NCBI GenBank assembly: GCA_017561155.1
Contig: JAFZDP010000001.1
Location: 1-64,000, forward strand
Length of the DNA stretch: 64,000 nucleotides
Direction of reading: 5' to 3'
Source of the DNA: Bacteroidales bacterium
Lineage (GTDB): Bacteria; Bacteroidota; Bacteroidia; Bacteroidales; P3
Position numbers and translations under genes: made by a program. The notes beneath the pieces were generated by a model that did no database searches, was not told the origin of the DNA, and saw nothing but the letters and a program-made list of their open reading frames with translations. Shown here in pieces: positions 19,524 through 29,147 of the stretch. Within the stretch, counting starts at the first letter, position 1. Every line of letters starts with the position of its first letter.

Positions 19524-20021
19524 ATGACTTGGACTGCGATAATAATAATACTTCTTGTAGGTTTGTTGCTGGTAACACTTGAAATAGTGGTTTTGCCCGG
19601 AGCTATAGCAGGGATAGTAGGCGGATTATTCTTGGCTGTAGGTGTTTGGCAGAGCTATGCCAATTACGGTGCTATGGCCGGAAATATAGTACTGGTAACT
19701 TCTATAATAGTATGCATATTGTTGTTGGTATTCTTTATGAGGTCTAAGACATGGCGTTTTTTCGGATTGAAAACAGAGATAGATAGCAAAGTAAACACCG
19801 TCGACGAAAATATACTGCCAATAGGAGCACGCGGAACAACCATCTCGCGATTGGCCCCGACAGGAAAGGCTCGCATAAACGACCAGATAGTAGAAGTGCA
19901 CACGGTAAGCGAGTTTGTGAACGAAAACGAAACTGTTGAGATAGTGAAGATAGACGGCTACAAAATAACAGTGAAACGAATAATAACAATTATATATAAA
20001 CCAAAACAGAAAGGGAATTAA
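19524..20021 (+). CDS. NfeD-like membrane protein
   Basis: The protein has an N-terminal hydrophobic region of two or three helices (about 3-22, 26-45, 52-72: [20 protein letters not shown] is family-typical) and a C-terminal OB-fold NfeD domain (about 95-155: [26 protein letters not shown]). It stops at 20021 and the flotillin gene starts at 20023, so the two are almost certainly co-translated. NfeD proteins commonly pair with SPFH/flotillin proteins in membrane microdomain maintenance; the precise biochemical role is unclear. Confidence 0.9.
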   Translation: MTWTAIIIILLVGLLLVTLEIVVLPGAIAGIVGGLFLAVGVWQSYANYGAMAGNIVLVTSIIVCILLLVFFMRSKTWRFFGLKTEIDSKVNTVDENILPIGARGTTISRLAPTGKARINDQIVEVHTVSEFVNENETVEIVKIDGYKITVKRIITIIYKPKQKGN

Positions 20022-20022
20022 T

Positions 20023-20997
20023 ATGGATTTATTCTTTATTTTAATAGCAGGATTATGCTTGGTGGTATTGGTGCTATTTTTGTATTTAGTACCAATCGGA
20101 TTATGGTTCAAAGCATTGGTGTCGGGAGTTCATATCTCGTTGCTACAATTGGTATTTATGCGTTTGCGTAAAGTTCCACCAACAATAGTTGTAAACAATA
20201 TGATATCGGCCACCAAAGCCGGACTTACATTGAACCAAAGCGAATTGGAAGCTCACTATTTGGCAGGAGGTAAGGTAACAGCCGTTGTCAACGCATTAAT
20301 ATCGGCCGACAAAGCAAATATGAGTTTGGATTTCAAAACAGCTACTGCTATCGATTTGGCAGGTCGCGATGTGTTTAAAGCCGTTCAGATGTCAGTAAAT
20401 CCAAAAGTTATAGATACACCACCTGTAGCAGCTGTGGCTAAAGATGGTATTCAGCTTATAGCAAAAGCTCGTGTAACAGTGCGTACAAACATAAAACAAT
20501 TGGTAGGTGGTGCCGGCGAAGAAACAGTGTTGGCACGTGTAGGCGAAGGTATAGTAACATCTATTGGTTCGGCCAACAGCCATAAACAAGTGTTGGAAAA
20601 TCCTGATTCGATTTCTAAACTTGTATTGCAAAAAGGTTTGGATAGCGGAACAGCATTTGAAATTCTTTCTATCGATATCGCCGATATAGATATTGGAAAA
20701 AATATTGGAGCACAATTGCAAATAGACCAAGCTAACGCTGACAAAAACATAGCACAAGCCAAAGCCGAAGAACGTAGAGCTATGGCCGTGGCTTCGGAAC
20801 AAGAAATGAAAGCCAAAGCACAAGAAGCACGCGCCAAGGTGATAGAAGCCGAAGCTGAAGTGCCAAAAGCTATGGCCGAAGCTTTCAGAAATGGAAACTT
20901 GGGAATAATGGATTATTATAAAATGCAAAACATACAAGCTGATACTACTATGAGAGAATCTATAGCAAAACCGGCCGGTATGGACAAAAAACAATAA
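20023..20997 (+). CDS. floA: Flotillin-like protein FloA (UPF0365)
   Basis: FloA is a membrane scaffold that organises functional membrane microdomains. The 324-residue protein has an N-terminal hydrophobic hairpin (about 2-30), an SPFH core ([36 protein letters not shown]) and an Ala/Glu/Lys-rich coiled coil (about 240-290: [19 protein letters not shown]). Length and motifs match the FloA family. It begins one base after the NfeD stop. The acyltransferase gene follows within 40 bases and may be in the same transcript. Confidence 0.95.
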   Translation: MDLFFILIAGLCLVVLVLFLYLVPIGLWFKALVSGVHISLLQLVFMRLRKVPPTIVVNNMISATKAGLTLNQSELEAHYLAGGKVTAVVNALISADKANMSLDFKTATAIDLAGRDVFKAVQMSVNPKVIDTPPVAAVAKDGIQLIAKARVTVRTNIKQLVGGAGEETVLARVGEGIVTSIGSANSHKQVLENPDSISKLVLQKGLDSGTAFEILSIDIADIDIGKNIGAQLQIDQANADKNIAQAKAEERRAMAVASEQEMKAKAQEARAKVIEAEAEVPKAMAEAFRNGNLGIMDYYKMQNIQADTTMRESIAKPAGMDKKQ

Positions 20998-21034
20998 TAC
21001 TTTAAATACTCTATTCAAGCAAGAAAAAAACAGA

Positions 21035-22399
21035 ATGATAAGTTTTGAGAATATAAATAAATCGGATTGGCGATACAACCTAATGTTTAAATATGTGCAT
21101 TTTATGCACAATCATGTGTACTATCGCCAATACAAGGTTTTGAATCAAGATAGAATACCGAAGGGTAAACCCATAGTGGCAATATGCAACCACCAAAACG
21201 GTCTAACAGATGCGTTGGGAATATTGTTCGCTTTTGCCAAAGATGGTAGACATCCTGTGTTCATAGCACGTGCCGATATATTCAAGAAAGAAATAGCAGC
21301 CAAAGGGCTACGTTTCCTAAAAATAATGCCGGCATTCAGAGCACGTGACGTGGGTAGTGCCGGAGTAGGCGAAAATGATGCTATATTCAACCAATCGGCA
21401 AAAATATTGGAAGAAAATGGAGTAGTAGCACTATTCCCTGAAGCAGGACACCAAGACCGCCACTTTTTAGGTACATTCAAAAAGGGTTTTGCAAGAATAG
21501 CTTTCAGAGCTGCCGAAGCAATGGACTTCAAAGAGCCGGTTTATATATTGCCAATGTCTAATCACTACGACAACTATTTTTCGGTGCAAGGGCGATTGGT
21601 AATGACCATAGGCGAGCCATTCGAGTTTTCGGACCTTTACGATTTGTATAAAGAGCAACCACATCGTGCCGAAAAAATATTGACAGACCGTGCAAGAGTA
21701 TATGTGAAAGATTTGATGCTTGACATATCGAACCAAGAATGGTACGACGAGCAAGAATTGCTTTGTACTATGTATGGCCGTGAGATAATGAAGCAGGAAG
21801 GAAAATCGCAACGCTATTTCCCAAATCACTTAGATGCTTCAAGAAAAGTGGTGTCGATGTTGGAAAAATGCGAAAAAGAAAAACCGGAATTGTTTGGCAA
21901 ATTGATGAATAAAACACGCCAATATTCTAAAGCATTGGATAAGATGCACCTTAGAGATTGGATATTTGCACAAAAACAAAGTTTAGTGGGTTCCTTTTTC
22001 CGTTTGTTGCTAAGTATAGTATTGTTGCCAATAGTGGTGGCAGGTTGGGCAATAAACATAGTGCCATTTAGCTTGAGTTCACTTGTAACTAGAAATATCA
22101 AGGACTATATGTTGCACTCGTCGTTCCATTTTGCTATAGGGGCATTGGTGTCGTATCCGTTGTGGTACATCATAACAGCATCGATATTGTGGGCAACTAC
22201 CGGCTTGTGGTGGACCATATTGATATGCTTGGTGGCATTACCATTGTCGTTGGTAATTTACTTGCGCAGCAAGGTAATGCTTAAGAAAATGTACAACAGA
22301 ATCCGTCGTTTCCGTTTGTGGTTTAGAGGCAACAGATACTATGCATCGGCTGTGGAAGACCGCAAGGAAATAATGAAAATGATGAAAGAAATAGAATAA
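21035..22399 (+). CDS. PlsC-like glycerophosphate acyltransferase domain protein
   Basis: The N-terminal half (about 40-230) resembles lysophosphatidate acyltransferases. It has NHQNGLTDAL, where the histidine and aspartate are five residues apart rather than the classical four, and FPEAGH in place of FPEG. The C-terminal part (about 315-430) holds three or four membrane segments (FFRLLLSIVLLPIVVAGWAI, YPLWYIITASILW, WWTILICLVALPLSLVIYL). The role is probably acyl transfer to a glycerol-phosphate or related lipid at the inner membrane; the acceptor is unknown. Proximity to floA suggests a membrane theme but not a shared pathway. Confidence 0.8.
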   Translation: MISFENINKSDWRYNLMFKYVHFMHNHVYYRQYKVLNQDRIPKGKPIVAICNHQNGLTDALGILFAFAKDGRHPVFIARADIFKKEIAAKGLRFLKIMPAFRARDVGSAGVGENDAIFNQSAKILEENGVVALFPEAGHQDRHFLGTFKKGFARIAFRAAEAMDFKEPVYILPMSNHYDNYFSVQGRLVMTIGEPFEFSDLYDLYKEQPHRAEKILTDRARVYVKDLMLDISNQEWYDEQELLCTMYGREIMKQEGKSQRYFPNHLDASRKVVSMLEKCEKEKPELFGKLMNKTRQYSKALDKMHLRDWIFAQKQSLVGSFFRLLLSIVLLPIVVAGWAINIVPFSLSSLVTRNIKDYMLHSSFHFAIGALVSYPLWYIITASILWATTGLWWTILICLVALPLSLVIYLRSKVMLKKMYNRIRRFRLWFRGNRYYASAVEDRKEIMKMMKEIE

Positions 22400-22504
22400 T
22401 AGTAAATGTATTGATATTCAATGCAAAGAAAGAACGTTTGTAGGATATTTACAATTAATGATTCTTTTTTTGTAGAAAACAGCAATAAATCCGAAAAAAA
22501 AATG

Positions 22505-22512
22505 TACATTTG
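22505..22512 (+). promoter_or_regulatory. -7 element upstream of methylmalonyl-CoA mutase
   Basis: TACATTTG followed by CAAAT lies 42 bases before the ATG at 22555. A TTTG exists at 22469-22472 but is too far upstream for normal spacing. Confidence 0.5.
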
Positions 22513-22554
22513 CAAATTATTACATCAAACGAATAAAATAATAATATATTGATA

Positions 22555-24705
22555 ATGAGACCTAATTTTTCAAACGTTGATTTTAAATCACAAGAAAAAC
22601 CTCAAGTTTCCTTTGAACAATGGGAAAAAGCTGAGGGTATAGAAAAGAATTGGAAAACACCTGAACAAATAGACGTTAAACCGGCATACGGTGAAAGCGA
22701 CTTGTTGGGTATGGAGCATTTGAAATATGCTGCTGGTATTGCACCATTCTTACGTGGACCTTATTCCACAATGTATGTTATGAGACCATGGACTATTCGT
22801 CAGTATGCAGGTTTCTCTACTGCCGAAGAATCTAATGCATTCTATCGTCGTAACATTGCTGCCGGACAAAAAGGTTTGTCTGTAGCTTTCGACTTGGCTA
22901 CACACCGTGGATACGACTCTGACCACGAACGTGTTGTCGGCGACGTTGGTAAAGCAGGGGTTGCTGTAGATAGTATATTGGATATGAAAATTTTGTTCGA
23001 CCAAATTCCTTTGGACAAAATGTCTGTATCTATGACTATGAACGGTGCCGTACTTCCTGTATTGGCATTCTACATTATAGCTGCCGAAGAACAAGGTGTA
23101 AGCCAAGAACAATTGAGTGGAACTATCCAAAACGACATATTGAAGGAATTTATGGTGCGCAACACCTATATTTATCCTCCATTACCATCAATGAAAATCA
23201 TTGCTGACATATTCGAATATACTTCGAAAAATATGCCTAAATTTAATTCAATATCTATCTCCGGTTACCACATGCAAGAAGCAGGTGCTACAGCAGATAT
23301 TGAATTGGCTTACACGTTGTGCGATGGTTTGGAATATTTGCGTGCCGGTGTTAATGCAGGTATGTCGGTTGACGATTTCGCACCACGTTTGTCTTTCTTC
23401 TGGGGTGTTGGTATGAACCACTTCATGGAAATAGCAAAAATGCGTGCTGCTCGTATGTTGTGGGCTAAATTGGTTAGCCAATTCAACCCAAAAAATCCAA
23501 AATCGTTGGCATTGCGTACACACAGCCAAACTTCAGGTTGGTCTTTGACAGAGCAAGATCCATTCAACAATGTAGCTCGTACTTGTGTTGAAGCTATGGG
23601 TGCTGCTTTAGGTCATACTCAATCGTTGCACACCAACGCTTTGGACGAAGCTATAGCATTGCCTACCGATTTCTCGGCTCGTATAGCTCGTAACACTCAA
23701 ATTTATTTGCAAGAAGAAACTAACATTTGTCGCGTAGTTGACCCATGGGCAGGTTCGTACTATGTAGAATCGTTGACTCATGAAATAGCACACCGTGCTT
23801 GGGCTCACATCCAAGAAATCGAACAACTTGGTGGTATGGCTAAAGCTATCGAAAGTGGTATTCCAAAAATGAGAATTGAAGAAGCTGCTGCTCGCAAACA
23901 AGCTCGTATCGATTCTAACACCGACACTATCGTTGGTATCAATAAATATCGCTTAGATCACGAAGATCCAATCGAAACATTAGAAGTTGACAACACTGCA
24001 GTTCGTGAAGCACAAATCAAACGTTTGGCTAAACTAAGAGCTGAACGTAACAACGAAGAAGTAGAAGCAGCATTGGCAGCTCTTACTGAATGTGCTGAAA
24101 CAGGTAAAGGAAACTTGTTAGAACTTTCTATCGACGCTGCTCGTAAACGTGCTTCGTTGGGCGAAATTTCTTACGCATTAGAAAAAGTATTCGGACGTTA
24201 TAAAGCTAACATTAATTTGATTTCAGGCGTGTACAGTTCAGTTACAAAAGAAACAGAAAGCTTCAAAAAAGCTCAAGCTATGGCTGACGAGTTTGCTAAA
24301 TTGGAAGGTCGTCGTCCTCGTATAATGGTTGCAAAAATGGGTCAAGACGGTCACGATCGTGGTGCTAAAGTTGTTGCAACAGGTTATGCTGACCTTGGTT
24401 TCGACGTTGATATGGGACCATTGTTCCAAACACCTGCCGAAGCTGCTAAACAAGCTGTAGAAAACGACGTTCACATCTTAGGTGTGTCTTCGTTGGCTGC
24501 CGGTCACAAAACATTAGTTCCTCAAGTTATCGAAGAACTTAAGAAACTTGGTCGCGAAGATATTATGGTTGTAGTAGGTGGTGTTATTCCTCCACAAGAT
24601 TACGACTACTTGTTCCAATCGGGTGCTGCTGCAGTATTTGGACCTGGAACAGTTATCAGCGACGCTGCAATAAGAATGTTAGAATTATTGATTGCTGCAA
24701 GATAA
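22555..24705 (+). CDS. mutB: Methylmalonyl-CoA mutase, large (catalytic) subunit
   Basis: This B12-dependent enzyme interconverts succinyl-CoA and methylmalonyl-CoA, part of propionate production in Bacteroidales. The TIM-barrel N-terminal half shows family motifs ([58 protein letters not shown]). The cobalamin domain carries DGHDRG (about residues 598-603), with the cobalt-ligand histidine. The start is the ATG at 22555; an in-frame TTG lies two codons upstream. The small subunit gene mutA, often adjacent in this phylum, is not present here. Codon use is biased as in the surface protein, suggesting high expression. Confidence 0.95.
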   Translation: MRPNFSNVDFKSQEKPQVSFEQWEKAEGIEKNWKTPEQIDVKPAYGESDLLGMEHLKYAAGIAPFLRGPYSTMYVMRPWTIRQYAGFSTAEESNAFYRRNIAAGQKGLSVAFDLATHRGYDSDHERVVGDVGKAGVAVDSILDMKILFDQIPLDKMSVSMTMNGAVLPVLAFYIIAAEEQGVSQEQLSGTIQNDILKEFMVRNTYIYPPLPSMKIIADIFEYTSKNMPKFNSISISGYHMQEAGATADIELAYTLCDGLEYLRAGVNAGMSVDDFAPRLSFFWGVGMNHFMEIAKMRAARMLWAKLVSQFNPKNPKSLALRTHSQTSGWSLTEQDPFNNVARTCVEAMGAALGHTQSLHTNALDEAIALPTDFSARIARNTQIYLQEETNICRVVDPWAGSYYVESLTHEIAHRAWAHIQEIEQLGGMAKAIESGIPKMRIEEAAARKQARIDSNTDTIVGINKYRLDHEDPIETLEVDNTAVREAQIKRLAKLRAERNNEEVEAALAALTECAETGKGNLLELSIDAARKRASLGEISYALEKVFGRYKANINLISGVYSSVTKETESFKKAQAMADEFAKLEGRRPRIMVAKMGQDGHDRGAKVVATGYADLGFDVDMGPLFQTPAEAAKQAVENDVHILGVSSLAAGHKTLVPQVIEELKKLGREDIMVVVGGVIPPQDYDYLFQSGAAAVFGPGTVISDAAIRMLELLIAAR

Positions 24706-24737
24706 TAAAAAGATAAATTTATATTTTATCATCAATT

Positions 24738-24767
24738 AAGCCTTGGCGAATAGCCAAGGCTTTTTTT
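24738..24767 (+). terminator. Rho-independent terminator of mutB
   Basis: AAGCCTTGGC / GCCAAGGCTT has a five-base loop and a following T run, 33 bases after the stop. Confidence 0.9.
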
Positions 24768-24912
24768 GTACATTTTCTTATGAGACAGTGTGCTTTGCAA
24801 GATTGCAAACATTAGGTTTCGTAGTACTTTGCATACTACGAAGTTTTAACCCAAATCAGTCATTAGAAATATATGTAAACTATAAAGATGAGATATACAG
24901 TCTATTATGTCG

Positions 24913-24945
24913 AATATTTTCTAATGACGGTCATTAGAAAATATT
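24913..24945. repeat. Perfect 33-base palindrome
   Basis: Arms of 16 bases (AATATTTTCTAATGAC and its exact reverse complement) flank one central G. A partial arm copy (GTCATTAGAAA) lies near 24858. There is no T run, so it is more likely a protein-binding site, a recombination site or a remnant than a terminator. Confidence 0.7.
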
Positions 24946-25317
24946 GCATATAAAATATTGATTAATACCTATATGCAGTATAGTCATAATCTTGGAAGAA
25001 TCCTAACGACCGATTTAGGTTTAAACTAATATACCTCTTATATCTGCTAATCGTGATGGTTTTAACTCGTAAACAGCATGCTTTTCAAACAAAAAAAATC
25101 GTGATTTTTGTTGTGAAAAATTAGATAGTCTGAGGAAAAAAAAGGTGGTAAATTTACAAAACTTTCCATGAGGTAGAAAATGGTATTGTTGGATGATTTA
25201 GATGTTGATATCCAATATGGTAATACCCATTAGAGAAATAAGAGAGATGTTTTTGAGTTTAGCACTATGCCGATAATGTAGAGCTTTAATTTTTTTTGTA
25301 AGACTAGTGCATTATTA

Positions 25318-25349
25318 TTTGGTATAATCGTAGAAAAGATGTATCTTTG
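25318..25349 (+). promoter_or_regulatory. Promoter of the restriction-modification island
   Basis: TTTG at 25318-25321 and TATCTTTG at 25342-25349 have a 20-base spacer, an ideal Bacteroidota promoter. It would give a leader of about 95 bases before hsdM. Confidence 0.8.
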
Positions 25350-25449
25350 CAAAATCAAATTTAAAAAGTGGAAATATCTTTTGGTTAGATATTTACCGTT
25401 GAATATTGGATATAAATAATAAAACACAAACATATAAAACTCATAGTTT

Positions 25450-27012
25450 ATGGCAGGCAAAAAGACCAAGATGAAAAGCATAGAAGAGACATTGTGGGAA
25501 GCAGCAAACAAACTACGTGGCTCGGTAGAGCCTTCGGAATACAAGCATGTGGTGCTTAGTTTGATATTTCTAAAATATGCCTCCGACCGTTTCGAAGAAC
25601 GTAGAAACGAGCTTATAGCTGATGGAAAAGAAGCTTTTACCGACCAAGCGGTGTTTTACAATGCCAAGAATGTGTTTTATCTTGACGAAGAAAGCCGTTG
25701 GAGTTTTATAGTAGCCAATGCAAAACAAAATGACATTGCTTTGAAGATAGACAAGGCTCTTGAAGCTGTGGAACGCAACAACCCTACTCTTAAAGGTGCA
25801 TTGCCAAGCAACTACTATTCGGGTTTGGGATTGGATAAAACCAATTTGTCATCCTTGCTTGATGTTTTGAACAATATAGACACCCTTAAAGACCCCGAAA
25901 ATGATCTTATGGGTCGTGTTTACGAATACTTTTTGGCAAAGTTTGCCATAGCAGAAGGCAAGGGTAAAGGCGAATACTACACACCCAAAAGCATTGTGAA
26001 CCTGATAGCCGAAATGATACAACCCTACAAAGGAAAGATATATGACCCTTGCTGTGGTTCGGGCGGTATGTTTGTGCAAAGTATGAAGTTTATAGAAGCT
26101 CATAATGGCAATAAGAAAGATATTTCGATATATGGCCAAGAGAGGATAAAAACCACTTATAAGTTGGCAAAGATGAACCTTGCCATCAGAGGTATAGCCA
26201 ACAACCTTGGCGAACAACCGGCAGGTACTTTTGACAATGACCAACATAAGGATTTGAAGGCCGACTTTATAATGGCCAATCCGCCTTTCAACCAAAAAGA
26301 TTGGCGTGCCGACAACGAGTTGAAAGACGATTCACGCTGGTACGGATACGACATTCCTCCTACAAGCAATGCCAATTACGCATGGATACTGCATATAGTT
26401 AGCAAACTGTCGGCCAATGGAACAGCAGGATTCTTGTTGGCAAACGGAGCATTGAGCGGCGATGGAACAGAAGAAAACATTCGAAAACAATTGCTCAAAA
26501 ACCATATAGTGGAAGCTATAGTGATATTGCCACGAAACATGTTCTATTCTACCGATATAAGCGTTACTTTGTGGATACTGAACAATAACAAGAAGGCTCG
26601 CACTGTAGAACAAAATGGCAGATTGGTGAAATATCGCAACCGCGAAAATGAAGTACTGTTTGTAGATCTTCGCCAATGGGGCGATCCTTTCGAGAAAAAA
26701 TTTATACAGCTGTCGAAAGAGCAAATAGCCGATATAGCCGACAATTTTCATAATTGGCAATGCGAAGGACACGAACAAACGTATAAAGACGTAGCCGAAT
26801 ACTGCTATTCTGCCTCGCTCGACGAGATAGAGCAAAAAGGCTGGAGCCTTGTACCAAGCAAATATATCGAATTTATAGATCGTGGCGAAAATATAGATTT
26901 CGATACCAAGATGAAAGAGATACAAACCGAACTTGGCGAGCTCTTGAAACAAGAAGAAGAAAGCAAGGCCGATTTGAAAGCGTTGTTTGAAAAATTGGGC
27001 TATTCATTATAG
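25450..27012 (+). CDS. hsdM: Type I restriction-modification system, DNA methyltransferase subunit
   Basis: HsdM transfers a methyl group from S-adenosylmethionine to adenine N6 in the site chosen by HsdS, and is part of the HsdR2M2S complex. The N-terminal helical HsdM_N domain (about 10-145) is followed by the methyltransferase domain. This has SAM-binding motif I at 199-207 (DPCCGSGGM) and the catalytic NPPF at 277-280. GEYYTPKSIVNLIAEM is also typical. The length (520) is normal. It opens the island behind a consensus promoter; the DUF1016 gene follows after 11 bases. Confidence 0.97.
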   Translation: MAGKKTKMKSIEETLWEAANKLRGSVEPSEYKHVVLSLIFLKYASDRFEERRNELIADGKEAFTDQAVFYNAKNVFYLDEESRWSFIVANAKQNDIALKIDKALEAVERNNPTLKGALPSNYYSGLGLDKTNLSSLLDVLNNIDTLKDPENDLMGRVYEYFLAKFAIAEGKGKGEYYTPKSIVNLIAEMIQPYKGKIYDPCCGSGGMFVQSMKFIEAHNGNKKDISIYGQERIKTTYKLAKMNLAIRGIANNLGEQPAGTFDNDQHKDLKADFIMANPPFNQKDWRADNELKDDSRWYGYDIPPTSNANYAWILHIVSKLSANGTAGFLLANGALSGDGTEENIRKQLLKNHIVEAIVILPRNMFYSTDISVTLWILNNNKKARTVEQNGRLVKYRNRENEVLFVDLRQWGDPFEKKFIQLSKEQIADIADNFHNWQCEGHEQTYKDVAEYCYSASLDEIEQKGWSLVPSKYIEFIDRGENIDFDTKMKEIQTELGELLKQEEESKADLKALFEKLGYSL

Positions 27013-27023
27013 GGGGTAATACT

Positions 27024-28067
27024 ATGTCGATCATACAATCGGAATATAAAAATTGGGTTGGCGAATTAAAACAACGCATACGCCAAAGCCAGATAAAAGC
27101 AGCAGTAAAAGTAAATACAGAGTTGCTTAAACTATATTGGGAAATGGGAAGCGATATTGTGGAAAGACAGAAAAATGCCCAATGGGGTGATGGTTTTTTT
27201 AAACAATTGAGCCACGATTTGTCAGCAGAGTTCCCCGAAATAGCCGGATTTTCTGTTAGAAACCTGCAACAGATTTGCAAATGGTATAACTTTTACAACC
27301 AGAGGTTTATAATTGCGAAACAACTTGTTTCGCAATTGCAGGAAAATTTCTTTTCTATTCCGTGGGGGCATCATATATTGATTATGCAACGTTGCAAAGA
27401 TATTGATAAAGCATTGTTTTATATTCAACAAACGGTAGAGAACAATTGGAGTAGAACTATTCTTGATTGGCAAATAGATAGCAACTTATACGACCGACAA
27501 GGTAAATCCATTAGTAATTTTTCAAAAACATTGCCTTCTCCTCAAAGCGATTTGGCTCAACAGATAACCAAAGATCCTTACATTATTGATATTATGGGGA
27601 TACGCCAAGAAATGGAGGAACGAGAATTAGAAGCTCATTTGGATAACAATATTTCGCAATATTTATTGGAATTAGGCAAAGGATTTACTTATTATGGGCA
27701 TCAAGTACACCTTAGAATTGGAGACGAAGATTTTTATATTGATCAGTTATTTTATCATGTTCGTTTACACTGCTATGTTGTGGTGGAACTGAAAGCAGTA
27801 AAATTTAAACCGGAACATATAGGACAATTGAATTTTTATGTTGCAGCCGTTGATAACCAGATGCGAACACAAGGAGATAATCCTACTATAGGTATATTGA
27901 TATGCAAAGATAAAAATGATGTGGTGGTGGAATATACTTTGCAAAATGTAGAAAATCCTATTGGTGTTTCTTCGTTACAAATTTACGACCAACTAACAGC
28001 CGATTATAAATCTTCGTTGCCAACTATCGAAGAAATTGAGGCACAACTAAAGGATAAGGAGATATGA
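27024..28067 (+). CDS. DUF1016/YhcG-type PD-(D/E)xK nuclease family protein
   Basis: The N-terminal helical DUF1016 region (about 5-170: YWEMGSDIVERQ, WGDGFFKQLSHDLSAEFP, GFSVRNLQQICKWY) precedes a C-terminal nuclease fold. There D240 in DFYIDQLFYH and E255-x-K257 in VVVELKAVKF form the PD-(D/E)xK catalytic set. This family often travels with type I restriction loci, but its role is not established. The stop overlaps the hsdS start by ATGA (28064-28067), so hsdS translation is coupled to it. It lies between hsdM and hsdS, which are usually adjacent. Confidence 0.9.
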   Translation: MSIIQSEYKNWVGELKQRIRQSQIKAAVKVNTELLKLYWEMGSDIVERQKNAQWGDGFFKQLSHDLSAEFPEIAGFSVRNLQQICKWYNFYNQRFIIAKQLVSQLQENFFSIPWGHHILIMQRCKDIDKALFYIQQTVENNWSRTILDWQIDSNLYDRQGKSISNFSKTLPSPQSDLAQQITKDPYIIDIMGIRQEMEERELEAHLDNNISQYLLELGKGFTYYGHQVHLRIGDEDFYIDQLFYHVRLHCYVVVELKAVKFKPEHIGQLNFYVAAVDNQMRTQGDNPTIGILICKDKNDVVVEYTLQNVENPIGVSSLQIYDQLTADYKSSLPTIEEIEAQLKDKEI

Positions 28068-29134
28068 TGAAAGACTATAAACCTTTGGGCGATTATATAC
28101 GAGAAGTAAATGTTCGTAATAAAGATTTATCTGTTACAAATTTATTGGGACTTAGTATGACTAAGCAATTTAGACCATCAACATCGAATATTGTTGGCGT
28201 TGATTTGAGTAAATATAAAATAGTTGATAGAAATGTATTTGCTTTTGATCCAATGTCTGTTATTCGTGTGCATAAAGTTCCGATTGCGATGAATTGTACA
28301 AACGATCCAATTATCGTTTCTCCTGCATATTTTACGTTTGAATGTATTGATTTAAATGTGTTAGACCCTAATTATTTAATGATGTGGTTTCAGAGGACTG
28401 AATTTGATAGATATGCTGATTTCAAGTCTGATGCAGCAGTAAGAGGAGGATATAATTGGGAAGAGTTATGTGATACTATGGTCTATATTCCACCAATAGA
28501 AAAGCAACGAGAAATAGTGGCGGAATACGAAACTCTTTCCAACCGCATTAGTATAAACCAGCAAATAATACAAAACCTCGAAGCCACAGCCCAAGCCCTA
28601 TACCGCAAAATGTTTGTAGATGGTATAGATAAAGAAAACCTACCCGAAGGATGGAGAATGGGAACGTTGGGAGATTTACTTGAAATTAGAAATGGCAAAG
28701 CAATTATTCCATCTGATGGCAGTATCCCTATTTACGGAGGTAATGGTATTGTTGGATATACAAGTGAGTCTAATGCAAAAGATGTTGTGATTATTGGCCG
28801 TGTAGGAATTAACTGTGGTTCTTTATTTCTTCACTATGGAGAATGTTTCGTTAATGATAATGCGATGATGACTATGTCAAAAAGTGGACATATTGGACAT
28901 CTATATTTGATATTACAGCAAATAGACTTGAATGGTCAGAGTGAAGGATCTGGTCAGCCACTGCTTACACAATCTATAATAAATAATCAGCCGTGTATTA
29001 TTCCGAGCTTGGATCGTATTAAAGACTTTGACTCTCAAGTACAGATAATATATAATAATAAACGACTATTAGAAAAGGAAAACTCAAAACTAACTGAATT
29101 ACAGTCTTTGCTATTGGCGAAGATGGGGAGATAA
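28064..29134 (+). CDS. hsdS: Type I restriction-modification system, specificity subunit
   Basis: HsdS recognises the two halves of the DNA target and holds HsdM and HsdR together. Target recognition domain 1 spans about 1-150, followed by a conserved spacer helix (EKQREIVAEYETLSNRISINQQIIQNLE-type, about 145-180). Domain 2 spans about 190-325 (LPEGWRMGTLGDLLEIRNGK). A second coiled helix ends the protein. The length (356) is slightly short but complete. The recognition domains use more AT-rich codons than hsdM, as is common for exchanged recognition modules. No inverted hsdS copies for phase variation are visible. Confidence 0.94.
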   Translation: MMKDYKPLGDYIREVNVRNKDLSVTNLLGLSMTKQFRPSTSNIVGVDLSKYKIVDRNVFAFDPMSVIRVHKVPIAMNCTNDPIIVSPAYFTFECIDLNVLDPNYLMMWFQRTEFDRYADFKSDAAVRGGYNWEELCDTMVYIPPIEKQREIVAEYETLSNRISINQQIIQNLEATAQALYRKMFVDGIDKENLPEGWRMGTLGDLLEIRNGKAIIPSDGSIPIYGGNGIVGYTSESNAKDVVIIGRVGINCGSLFLHYGECFVNDNAMMTMSKSGHIGHLYLILQQIDLNGQSEGSGQPLLTQSIINNQPCIIPSLDRIKDFDSQVQIIYNNKRLLEKENSKLTELQSLLLAKMGR

Positions 29135-29147
29135 ATAATTAGCAATT

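Larger units (their letters stand above)
24706..25317. other. AT-rich gene-free region ahead of the defence island
   Basis: This contains the mutB terminator and a perfect 33-base palindrome, then AT-rich DNA with no convincing ORF. The short frames across it are low-complexity or begin inside the terminator. A half-site copy of the palindrome arm (GTCATTAGAAA) is present near 24858. It marks the boundary between core genes and the restriction-modification island. Confidence 0.5.

Noticed and set aside
24743..24937. 64-residue plus-strand ORF after mutB
   Set aside because: It begins inside the mutB terminator and ends in the palindrome; there is no promoter or recognisable sequence.
26332..26952. 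206-residue minus-strand ORF inside hsdM
   Set aside because: Shadow of hsdM, aromatic-rich, no supporting signals.
28064..29134. Phase-variable hsdS locus
   Set aside because: Only one hsdS is present, with no inverted partial copies or invertase gene nearby.
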